From NCBI GenBank assembly GCA_014529385.2, contig CM043958.1:83889525-83953524 (forward strand): a stretch of DNA of 64,000 nt. The letters run 5' to 3'. The position numbers and the translations under genes were made by a program. This document shows, one piece after another, positions 44,292-53,366 of the stretch. The first letter of the stretch is position 1; each line of letters begins with the position of its first letter. The notes below the pieces were generated by a model, which had not been told where the DNA came from, made no database searches, and saw nothing but the letters and a program-made list of their open reading frames with translations. The stretch is from Adiantum capillus-veneris (Eukaryota > Streptophyta > Polypodiopsida > Polypodiales > Pteridaceae).

Positions 44292-47200
44292 ATGGAAGAG
44301 CATCTTACACAAAGCCCCGGGGGAACAAATGAAACCGTGCCTAGGTGGGCCCAACAACCTGGAACTAGTGTTTTTAGCCGTTTGATGGAAACTTTTAGTA
44401 GAGCTACGCGCTCTGAACCTACGGCTAGTGAAGTAAACGAAGGGGGTGGGGAAGTAGAATCACCATTCACATCTCCTGTAGACCCCACACTCCCTCAGAG
44501 TGTCCATGTGGACATTCTACCTACCTCATTTAATGAGGGCCCTATCGAGCTACCACCTTCCAAAGTCGCCTCTAAGGTAGCAGTGACTAAAAGTCAAAAC
44601 ACGGGAAGATTGCATCCACCTCACGGCAACCCTCTAGTACACCAAGTTTGGACGGGGTATTTCTCAATGAAAATTGGGAATATGACCTACACACGGAGAC
44701 TTTGACCGACCTATACATGGGCTACACATACCATGTGGGTTGGTTAGAAGTTGTACAATCCACATCTAGTGCCACTAGTCTAGAGGAACAACAACACATG
44801 ATCTGCAATGTCATCCATAGGATTATCTAGTCTGAGAGGCAAAATCGAGGAATAAACATACCTTCGACGGGTCCTATGCGATTTTTAGACACGGGCAAAG
44901 GGAAACAACCCACTCTATCACAAATGGAGACTCCCCCAATGAGTCCCATCGATCCCCCATATGTTGTTTCGCCAGGGGTCTCAGTGCAATCTGAGCCCAC
45001 AAGTGATAGCTTCACCTTTCCAAGTCTAGCTCATCTTTCCCTTGATGACACCACGGCTACCATGCCTACCCCAATGATGGGCATGCCAAGAAACACACCA
45101 TGGACCTCGTTTGTTAGTAAAGCACCGCTACATGGTAGCTCAATGCCTGCAATAGTACCTACAAGTGCGTACCAATCGTATGCACCTATGGGTCCACGTA
45201 CTCATGTAGTCCCTACCCCTCCCATTGTTTCAACTACCTATGCTCCACAACCACAATACACAAGTTCTTATTTCCATGGGACTATATCGGCTAGCATTAG
45301 CATGTCACATCCAACGTCTGCTATGCCTAGGCCCACCCATATGAACTATGGACCACCACATGGCACAAAATCGTACCCAACGTGGAACCCAAGGGCTTCC
45401 TATGTGCCAAGCCCAATGCCAATACCTACTCCACATGTAGTCTCTGGAGCGCCTTCACCCACGGTGCCTGCTCACTTAGGTGACTTGGAAACATTTGCTC
45501 AAGCTATTGGTCGATCTATTGCTGAGAATATGCGTAACACACCTGATAGAGAGCCTAGAAGTAAGGCAATACAAATAGCCAAGCTCACACAAAAATTTAG
45601 TGGAGACGGGGATGTGAGAAAGCATATCGAAGTGTTTGAACAAATATGCGATTCTCTAGGAGAACACAATGACCTACATAAGAGCAATGCTTTAAGCCTA
45701 ACCGTAAGTGGAAAGGCTGGGGATTGGTATAGAACCCTAAGGGTGGAAGAAAAAACGATTTAACCTACTCTTAGGAAACTGTTCATAAAAGAATACATAC
45801 GAGAGGGAGTGCTTTGGGGTGCAGCCTCTCAGCTCCAGAAAGCCCAACGAGAGGAAGGAGAGTCGGTGAGAGACTTTATAAGTTGCTTGAAGCATTTGAA
45901 TTCTCGTTGTAATCCGAATGAGCGCTTCAACAATAACCAATTGCTTGATAGATTCATTAGGGGATTGCGACATGAGGATATCTACAATGGCCTAGTCATT
46001 AGAGGTATCACCACTTGGGAAGCAGTCACCATCAATGCGATCTAATTGGAGGATAATCTAATGATTCAAGGAGAAAGAGTGTCTGTTGAGACTAAATCTA
46101 TTAGCTCACAAGCATCAGGGAATCAGCCAATGACCCTAAAGCCTATTGCTAAGGAGCCAAAGATATCTGAGATGACTTTAGCAGATCTCACCAAGGCTAT
46201 TCAAGAGAGTCTTAGAGACAATCGTGCTCCGCAAAACAATCATATGTATCCAAGAAGGGAGCAACAATGGTGCTCAGTATGCTATGGACAACATAGTACC
46301 AGTGAATGCCCTACTTTTAGAGTAAAATTCAATGGGAACTGCAATGCATGTGGAAGGTATGGTCAGCAAGCTAAGGATTGCATAGCATTTAAGCGCGCGA
46401 TGGACAATAGACCAACCTTAGCATGGACATACACACCTCGAGTGCATGCATTGATGCCGGCCCCACCTCTTGAACAAACATCACAACATATCGTCCCTAA
46501 GGCCCAAAATGTTGTTCAAACAACACCCTTACCACCTCCAGTGCTAGGACCGCAACCACCACATCCGAGAATCACTTCTGTGAATCAAGTGGGTTGTGAG
46601 TCATCTATTTCTTGTTTGGAAGGCTATGAGGAAGATATAGATTCTAATATCGCCTATGGGATGGATGTGCTTGAAGAAAGTCCACAATACTACATGGAGG
46701 ACTATTGGGGACAAGTCAAACCTGTATATCAAGTAGATGCTCTTGCGGCAAGAGGCCAAAATATCAACTACACTGCTAAGAGACCACCTCTTCAATGCTA
46801 TGAGTGTGGAGGTCCACATCATGTAGTTGAGTGTCCTATTAGGCTACAAAAGAACGCCACACTAATGCAATCCAATCAAGCGAGCACGTCTACAATGACG
46901 ATACTCATGTGTAATCGATGTGGCATAGATCATTTGATTTCCCAATGTCCAAATAATCCAAATGCACCAAAGATCACGCCATTAAACTTGATTGAAGTTA
47001 CCGAGGAGCCATCACCAAGTACAGCCGTGGTACCAGTAAACGTACTCACACGATCGATGCTCCAAAAACAAAATTATATTCTTGAGGAAAGAGACACGGC
47101 ATCAATTGCCCAATCTCAGAAAAAGAAGAAAACACGAAGAAAGAGATCGCAAAATGCAGCGAAGTCAGGCCCCAGTTCAAAGACCAACATAGGGATTGGT

Positions 47201-47885
47201 GACGACCCCGTATATATGAACGACGCTGAAGAAGATTCTGATTCAGGTGAAACCATGGAGACCAAAACGACCACTAACATAGAAACCAACAAGGAAGATC
47301 TTCATGAGCCACAATGGCCAGGATCCAAAAAGAAGATAAGAACTTACCCAAACCCTACAGAGGAGATTGAGCGAGTCAAGCATTTAAGGAGTTTGGTAGA
47401 AGATACCCAAAGGGATCTAGAACCAGCACCTAGGAAGATCCAGATTACAGACACCGTGTTCCCTACACAACAACAACCTCACCAAGTCCACAGACCCTTG
47501 GACATACCTAGTGTCATCCAAGAAGAAAGTGACTTAAAGTCATGGGAAAGTGGGCGTACTCACTTCTTGATGGAAAGAATGTTTACAGAGGGACTACCTA
47601 ATCCTATCAAAGAAATGGAAATCCCATCTTCCCCACATCAAGGGACTCAAGGCCAAAAGGTGCCGTTAAACATTGCCAAATTGATGGATTTCATGTCTTC
47701 AGAAGTTAGAACCACCATCATGTCCAAACTATATAAAGACCCCGAGCTAGTCTCAGCTCTTCGAGCCTTCCTCAATGGAGAACTGAAGTTTGGGCTACCA
47801 CAATTTGCAGAGATGGATGGAGTTGGGGAGATGCCAATAGAGGAGGAACACTTAGATCCACAACCCAACCTAGATGAGAACCTTG
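44292..47885 (+). pseudogene. E3 gag region with four zinc-knuckle motifs
   Basis: The first ATG is 44292. A frame change at about 44,650 joins a second frame that then stays open, apart from stops at 44828, 45761 and 46043, for 5.6 kb. A Pro/Thr/Ser-rich part (44,880-45,480) precedes the gag domain (LETFAQAIGRSIAENM, IQIAKLTQKFSGDGDVRKHI, NALSLTVSGKAGDWYRTL, LQKAQREEGESVRDFISCL). Knuckles follow: CSVCYGQHSTSEC, CNACGRYGQQAKDC (His is Gln), CYECGGPHHVVEC and CNRCGIDHLISQC. Three have CX2CX3HX4C spacing, one residue shorter than the classic CX2CX4HX4C; I recall this spacing from other plant Ty3/gypsy gags. Gag forms the particle and binds RNA. Confidence 0.8.
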
Positions 47886-48394
47886 TTATAGAAATACCTG
47901 TTAACAAGTTGGGACATTACTTTGAGGGTGATGAATCTAATGCGACTATACCAATCACTACTAAGGGATTAACTGTGAAGGGAATCCTTGATGGTGGCGC
48001 TAGGGTTAGCATTGTGACTAAAAATTGCTGGGAAACTATGGGAAGACCTCACCTTGCGACCACAACCATAGTAGTGAAGATGGCCAATGGGTCTATTGTT
48101 AAACCTATTGGGATGCTAGAAGATCTCAAGATCAAGGTCTTTGGACATAAAATAAGGATTACCTTTATTGTTATGGATTTCTCCAAACACACTATGGCAT
48201 CGGAGATGATCTTAGGACGTCCTTTCATGAGGGAAGCAAAAATGGTGCATGACTGGTCTAAAAACCATGTCTACTTGCAGTTCCAAGATTCTGTCATTCG
48301 AGTAGATCTTGTGATGGGTCGAGCACATCCTCTAGGAAACAGGTTTATAATTGATCATAGATCTAACACCACAGTTCACTTGGCCCCATTGTAG
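47886..48394 (+). pseudogene. E3 protease in the usual position upstream of RT
   Basis: Retropepsin fold signature: VKGILDGGARVSIVTK, then VVKMANGSIVKPIGMLEDL, and MASEMILGRPFMREAKMVHD. The active-site loop is D-G-G-A (47990-48001) where D-S/T-G-A is expected; the catalytic Asp is kept but the Ser/Thr that supports the active-site network is Gly. The closing ILGRPF strand is intact. It is in frame with gag. A TAG at 48392 separates it from the linker and RT. Compare the second, intact-looking loop at 52336. Confidence 0.8.
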
Positions 48395-49078
48395 TATTGT
48401 TACACGTGTAAAGCGGACACTGATGTTGGGGAAGATTCTCCTTATATGGATGTACTACCTGGGATGACTGAGTCGGACAATGTGGATTGGGTCCACCTAG
48501 CAGCAACCATAGACACTTGGGGAAATAGGGGGACGACCTGGGTAACACTTGAGGGGGATGAAATACCACCACTTGTACCCTTAAACATGATAGAAGCAAT
48601 GCATATAGCTTCTGATGATCTACAAGATGAAAGTTTGACTGGCATTGAAACCATTAGCGCCTCACAAGACTATAGCCCACACGATTCAGGGTCAGAATCA
48701 TCAGTTGAAATTGACTCTGAGGATGAAGAATCTGAGTTAAATCTTAGTGCAAATGTGGGGACAAACCATTCAGGACCCAGTGGTAACCTAGATGATAATC
48801 TATACAAGGGAGCAGAAGACACAAGTAGTGATTCATCTAGTGAGTCTTCACTAGAAATCGACCGTAATCGAGAATTAAACAAGAAGAGTAAGAGATATAA
48901 GAGGCGACGATATCGAGCAAATGTGCGTGCTAGAATAAATGAAAAGAAATCTACCGCAGAATGGCTTAATATTATAGGGGCATGTGATGCTCATCGAAAG
49001 TTGGTAGATAATTGGGGTGAATACCTTCAAAGCGTTATGTGGTGTAGTCCACAACCCATTGACATCGCACAACTATAG
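48395..49078 (+). pseudogene. E3 acidic/Ser-rich linker between protease and RT
   Basis: In the same frame as protease and RT and bounded by TAG codons at 48392 and 49076. It contains DSGSESSVEIDSEDEESE and DTSSDSSSESSLEIDRN, then a basic stretch (KKSKRYKRRRYRANVRAR) and STAEWLNIIGACDAHRKL. E4 has a comparable SDNxxSDSSGES and RYRKKRAKNK block in the same place (62.1-62.3 kb). This is a spacer of unknown role in a lineage with a long PR-RT interval. Confidence 0.7.
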
Positions 49079-49096
49079 GGTACAGAGAAGCCAAGG

Positions 49097-52000
49097 TTGA
49101 GCCGTACAGTAAGGAGACGACAAAATCTAGAGTTAGCTCAACAACAAAAGGAATCAGAAGTTAAATCACAGTCCACAGAACAACAGGACCCCACAGACTT
49201 ACACCCTGCACCTGAACATTTCAAATCCTATACCACAGAGGAACGTAAGGTTGTGTATACAAAGGCTCAAAGAAAACCTATCGATGGGAGCAATGGAGTC
49301 TATGATGGTCCAGCGGTAGTTAAGGAAATAGAGTTAGCAGACCCAGGAGAAGAGTCTAAACCTGTTTTCATTGCCCAAGATCTGACAGCGGCTGAGGAGT
49401 GTGTACTTAAAGAACTTCTCAAGGAATTCGAGGATATATTTGCTTGGAAATATCATGATATGAAAGGTGTTCCACCTTCCGTGGTGCTGCACACAATCCC
49501 CATGAATAGCATGGCTAAACCAGTTCACCAACGACCCTACCCAATGAATCCTAAATATGCAAATATCGTTCAAGAAGAGATTGAAAAGCTTGTGGAATGT
49601 GGATTCATATACCCTATTGAGCACTCGGAATGGGTGTCTCCAATAGTGATTGTGCCAAAAAATAATGGGAAACTCAGAGTGTGCGTAGATCTCAAGAAGG
49701 TCAATGCCGCCACTAGGAGGGACCATTACCCCTTGCCATATTCAGAACATGTGCTTGAAAGAGTTGCAGGGAAGGAAGCTTATAGCTTTTTAGATGGGTA
49801 CTCTGGCTACAATCAAATCACAATTGCACTGGAGGACCAAGCTAAAACAGGCTTTATAACCGAATTTGGAGTGTTCGCATTCCGTGTTATGGCCTTTGGC
49901 TTAACCAATGCCCCTGCTACCTTTCAAAGATTAATAAACACTGCTTTTAGAGAATATTTGAGGGAGTTTTGTGAAGCTTTCTTAGATGACCTTTGTGTTT
50001 ATTCCTCTTGGAAAGAACATCTATCATGCTTACAAAAAGTGTTTGAGAAGTGTAGATTGTATCACATCTCCTTAAACCCTTTCAAATGCCAATTTTGGGT
50101 TAAACATGGAGTCATTTTAGGGCATATAGTGTCCAAAAATGGGATTTCCATAGATGAGAGAAAAATTAAAGCCATTGCTGAATTGCCACCACCTACAAAC
50201 TATAAAGGAGTTCAAAGATTCATGGGCCATGTTGGTTATTACCGACGGTTTATTTTAAACTTTGCCGAGATAAATCGCCTTTGTACAAGCTTCTTATTGA
50301 GTTCCAATGGACTACGGAGTGTGACCATGCTTATGAGTCATTGAAAAAGACCTTGAATAGCGTTCCTATTCTACGAGTGCCCGATTGGAATGTAATTTTT
50401 CATGTGCATATTGATGCATCGAACTTTGCTATTGGGTGTGTTCTAGCTCAACCAGGAGAACATAAATTGGACTACCCCATTAGCTTTGCAAGTCGTCAAT
50501 TGAATGATGCTGAAAGAAACTACACCACTACAAAGCGAGAAGGTTTAGGTATGATTTATGTACTGAAGAAATTTCGCTACTACCTTCTGGCCAACAAGTT
50601 TGTGTTCTATGTTGATCATCAAGCCTTGTTGTATCTAGTAAATAAACCTTGTTCCACAAGAAGAATTACATGATGGTTGTTAATTCTCCTTGAGTTTGAT
50701 TTTACCATTGTGGTGAGACCTAGTAAAAGACATGTCATGGCTGATCATTTGTCTCGCATACCCAATGGTGAAGCCCCTACTGGAGTCGATGATGAATTGC
50801 CTGATACTTCTCTATTCCTAGTCGAAACCATACCCGAATGGAGTGAGAAGATTGTGAACTTTTTAGTTAATGGTTTTCCACCCAAAGAGCTTCGTAAAGA
50901 CATAGCTCGAAAACTGTTAAAAGAATGTGAACCTTACTCTCTCATTGCGGGAACTCTCTACAGCCTAGGGAAGGATGATATTCTTAGACGTTGTGCCCGT
51001 GAGGATGAGTATTTGTACATACTGCAAGAATACCACATGGGTATAGCTGGAGGACATTTCTCGGGGGAACTAACAGCTAGAAAGGTGTTGCAATTAGGCT
51101 ATTGGTGGCCAACCTTATTTAAGGATGCATCACTTTTTGCAAATGGATGTGAAGAATGCCAACGTTACAAGATCACTCAACGAAAGGATAGGATGTCCTT
51201 ACATCCTGTTAAAGTGACTCAACCATTTGAAAAATGGGGTTTGGACTTTGTAGGCCCAATTAGTCCGGCAGCTCGTAGCACTCAATCTCGATATATTATC
51301 ATTGCCATTGACTATGTAACAAAGTGGGCGGAAGCCAGGGTGACACATAAGGCTGATGCAAAATCAACTGCCAAGTTTCTCTTTGAGAACATTATTACAA
51401 GATTTGGTTGTCCCTTTGAGATTGTGAGTGACAATGGTACTCATTTTATAAATGGAGTAATAAAAGAACTCACTACCAACTTTATGATAGCTCACCATAA
51501 ATCCACACCTTATTATCCACAAGAAAATGGCCAAGCTGAGAGCACCAATAAGACCTTAATCTCTATCTTAACCAAAACGGTGGAAGCTCATCGCACAGAT
51601 TGGGATTTAAAGCTTACATCAGCTCTATGGGCTTATCGTACTGCGTATAAAGTTGCCATTAACTGCACGCCATTCAAGATGGTGTATGGCCAAGAAGAGG
51701 TTATGCCATGGGAGTTTGTCGTTCCTAGTCTTCGAGTAGCTTCTGAAGAGGGTTGGGATGGTAACCCCTTAGTTGAGCGGTTATATATCCTTGAAAGGCT
51801 AGATGAAGAGAGGCAATTAGCTGTGCAAAATGCACTTGTGGAGAAATATAGAAGGAAGAAATGGTTTGACCATCATCTAAAGAACAAAGATATCAATGTT
51901 GGTGATAAAGTCCTTATGTATGGAGTGCGTAACGAAAAGAAAAAGTTGAAATATGCGGGAAAAGGACCATATAGAGTATGTGAGATCACCCCACAAGGAA

Positions 52001-52233
52001 CCATTCGTGTGGAGACTGTTGATGGAGTTGAAACCATTGGATTCCTCAATGGGAGCAAATTTAAAAGATACTATGATCCTTTAAGCCAAGAGGAGTTGCG
52101 TGCCATCCATACAAAAAAGGCAGCCAATGCACAAATAGAATTGAAGAAGATACAAGCTCAAGCTGAGGCTAAGGAGCGACAACAACGTATAAGACAAAAA
52201 CGAGAGGCTAACCTTGGAGTCACACATGCATTC
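49097..52233 (+). pseudogene. E3 pol: RT, RNase H and integrase, near-intact
   Basis: RT: VECGFIYPIEHSEWVSPIVI, RVCVDLKKVNAATRRDHYPL, FGLTNAPATFQRLI, and FLDDLCVYS (catalytic pair intact). One frameshift at about 50,270 passes into RNase H: VIFHVHIDASNFAIGCVLAQ, ERNYTTTKREGLGMIY and FVFYVDHQALLYLV. One TGA at 50671 follows. Integrase: EYHMGIAGGHFSGELTARK, CEECQRYK (HHCC), GLDFVGPISP, VSDNGTHFINGVIKEL and NGQAESTNKTL (D, D, E all present), then VGDKVLMYG and GKGPYRVCEI. No chromodomain and no second RNase H. Apart from these two lesions pol is open for about 3.1 kb, making this the youngest-looking element here. A shared frame with gag-PR suggests a single polyprotein. Confidence 0.85.
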
Positions 52234-52572
52234 CACGTTGAAATCGACGAGGATTGGTTGAACTCTGACACACCTCTACGATACCCTATTGAGCTAAATA
52301 GCACCTATGGAAAAGTGCTATATAACGCCGTATTGGACACGGGTGCTAAATATAATCTGCTATCATATGGGGTGTGGTGTCAATTAGGGAAGCCACCTCT
52401 ATCTGAGAGTATTATCCAAGTCAAGGGTGTCAACAAGAAAAAAACTACGGTTTTTGGAATCTGGCACACTTCTGTCAGTTATGACAATGGATTTGTAACT
52501 CAAGACTTTTTGGTCATGCCTACTGGAACTGTGGAGGGTAATATAAACCTAGGACGCACCCTAAGGAAATAA
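52234..52572 (+). CDS. E3: second retropepsin-like domain, fused after integrase
   Basis: The pol frame continues without break past the integrase tail and a charged linker (KIQAQAEAKERQQRIRQ). It enters YPIELNSTYGKVLYNAVLDT, GAKYNLLSYGVWCQLGKPPL, QVKGVNKKKTTVFGIWHTSV, TQDFLVMPTGTVEGNINLGR and TL, then stops at 52570. LDTGA (D codon at 52336) is the retropepsin active-site loop, followed by a hydrophobic pair like the usual xxLIS. DFLVM and the INLGRTL end match the second half of the fold (usually ILGRxxL). Length, about 95 residues from loop to end, suits a retropepsin monomer, which acts as a dimer. The usual protease is present upstream of RT, so this is an additional one. Role unknown: it might process the polyprotein or cleave the downstream product. 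An independent copy exists in E2b. Confidence 0.7.
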   Translation, partial: HVEIDEDWLNSDTPLRYPIELNSTYGKVLYNAVLDTGAKYNLLSYGVWCQLGKPPLSESIIQVKGVNKKKTTVFGIWHTSVSYDNGFVTQDFLVMPTGTVEGNINLGRTLRK

Positions 52573-52610
52573 AACCCAAGACATTGCATGTCCAGGAGGT
52601 TGAACCATAG

Positions 52611-53345
52611 GTCCCCATAGCCCAACTCTCTAGAGCTTCAACTGATGTAGTTGAAAGAAAGCTTGAGACACACAAGAACCATCCTAATATAACAAAGAAA
52701 ACATACAAGTGGGTCCCTAAAGCTTCTTTAGTAACCATGGCTGATGCTAAAAAACGGGAGCCTCGTAAGAAACGTCCCCCTCACTCCAAGAAATGTAAAG
52801 AAACATTGCGTTGGATTCCTAAACGACTATTGGAAGCCCCAGGATACTATGAAGGAAATGATCAAATCTGGGTGCCCAAACGTAAATTGTACTCTTACCT
52901 GTCACCTGGCCCATGTGAGCTCAATCTTGTGGCTCCAAAACAAATTGAAGATCGTGGAAAGGAAAAAATCACGGAATGCTACACACCTACTCCAGAGCTA
53001 GTTTTGGTACCAAAGAAAGAACGATTTGTTCCACCTAGCTCAGGAACAGGGAAAGCAAATGAAGCTTCTTGCTCTTCATGTAGTTCCTATACGAAAATAG
53101 AAGCTTCGACACAACCTCCACCTACCATTGTACATATCCATACAAGCAAGAAAGAGTTTGCACCTCCCGTTGTAAATTCACCACCTACAACAATGTTGCA
53201 AATAAAATCATGGGAGAGTACCTTACCACCCTTGCAACTAGATGAAACACATAGGGCGATCGAAAACTATTGGTTAAAGCCTTCACCGATAACAACTTGG
53301 AACAATTGGTTTGAAAAGGTGACGACATCATTCCAAAAGGTATGA
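52611..53345 (+). CDS. E3: W-x-P-K repeat ORF downstream of pol
   Basis: Open from 52611 in a different frame from pol, 38 bases after the pol stop; the first ATG is 52737. Before and after that ATG the frame has YKWVPKASL, TLRWIPKRLLEAPGYYEGND and QIWVPKRKLYSYLSPG, i.e. three W-(I/V)-P-K motifs 20-30 residues apart. It continues with a Pro/Ser-rich, low-complexity part and ends with IENYWLKPSPITTWNNWFEK. Because the first W-V-P-K lies upstream of the ATG, translation may enter by frameshift from pol, or a true start is lost. No membrane segment or known domain is visible. The polypurine tract begins seven bases after the stop. The counterpart is in E2b at 25.7-26.5 kb. Confidence 0.6.
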   Translation, partial: VPIAQLSRASTDVVERKLETHKNHPNITKKTYKWVPKASLVTMADAKKREPRKKRPPHSKKCKETLRWIPKRLLEAPGYYEGNDQIWVPKRKLYSYLSPGPCELNLVAPKQIEDRGKEKITECYTPTPELVLVPKKERFVPPSSGTGKANEASCSSCSSYTKIEASTQPPPTIVHIHTSKKEFAPPVVNSPPTTMLQIKSWESTLPPLQLDETHRAIENYWLKPSPITTWNNWFEKVTTSFQKV

Positions 53346-53352
53346 TCTACCC

Positions 53353-53366
53353 AAGGAAGGGGGGAG
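53353..53366 (+). other. Polypurine tract of E3
   Basis: AAGGAAGGGGGGAG followed directly by TGTTTGCTGACA, a standard tract-to-LTR junction. Confidence 0.75.

Noticed and set aside
50380-50673. Dual RNase H typical of Tat/Ogre elements in E3
   Set aside because: Only one RNase H is seen; the stretch to integrase is a normal linker (RHVMADHLSRIPNG, then DDELPDTSLF), so E3 is not assigned to Tat.
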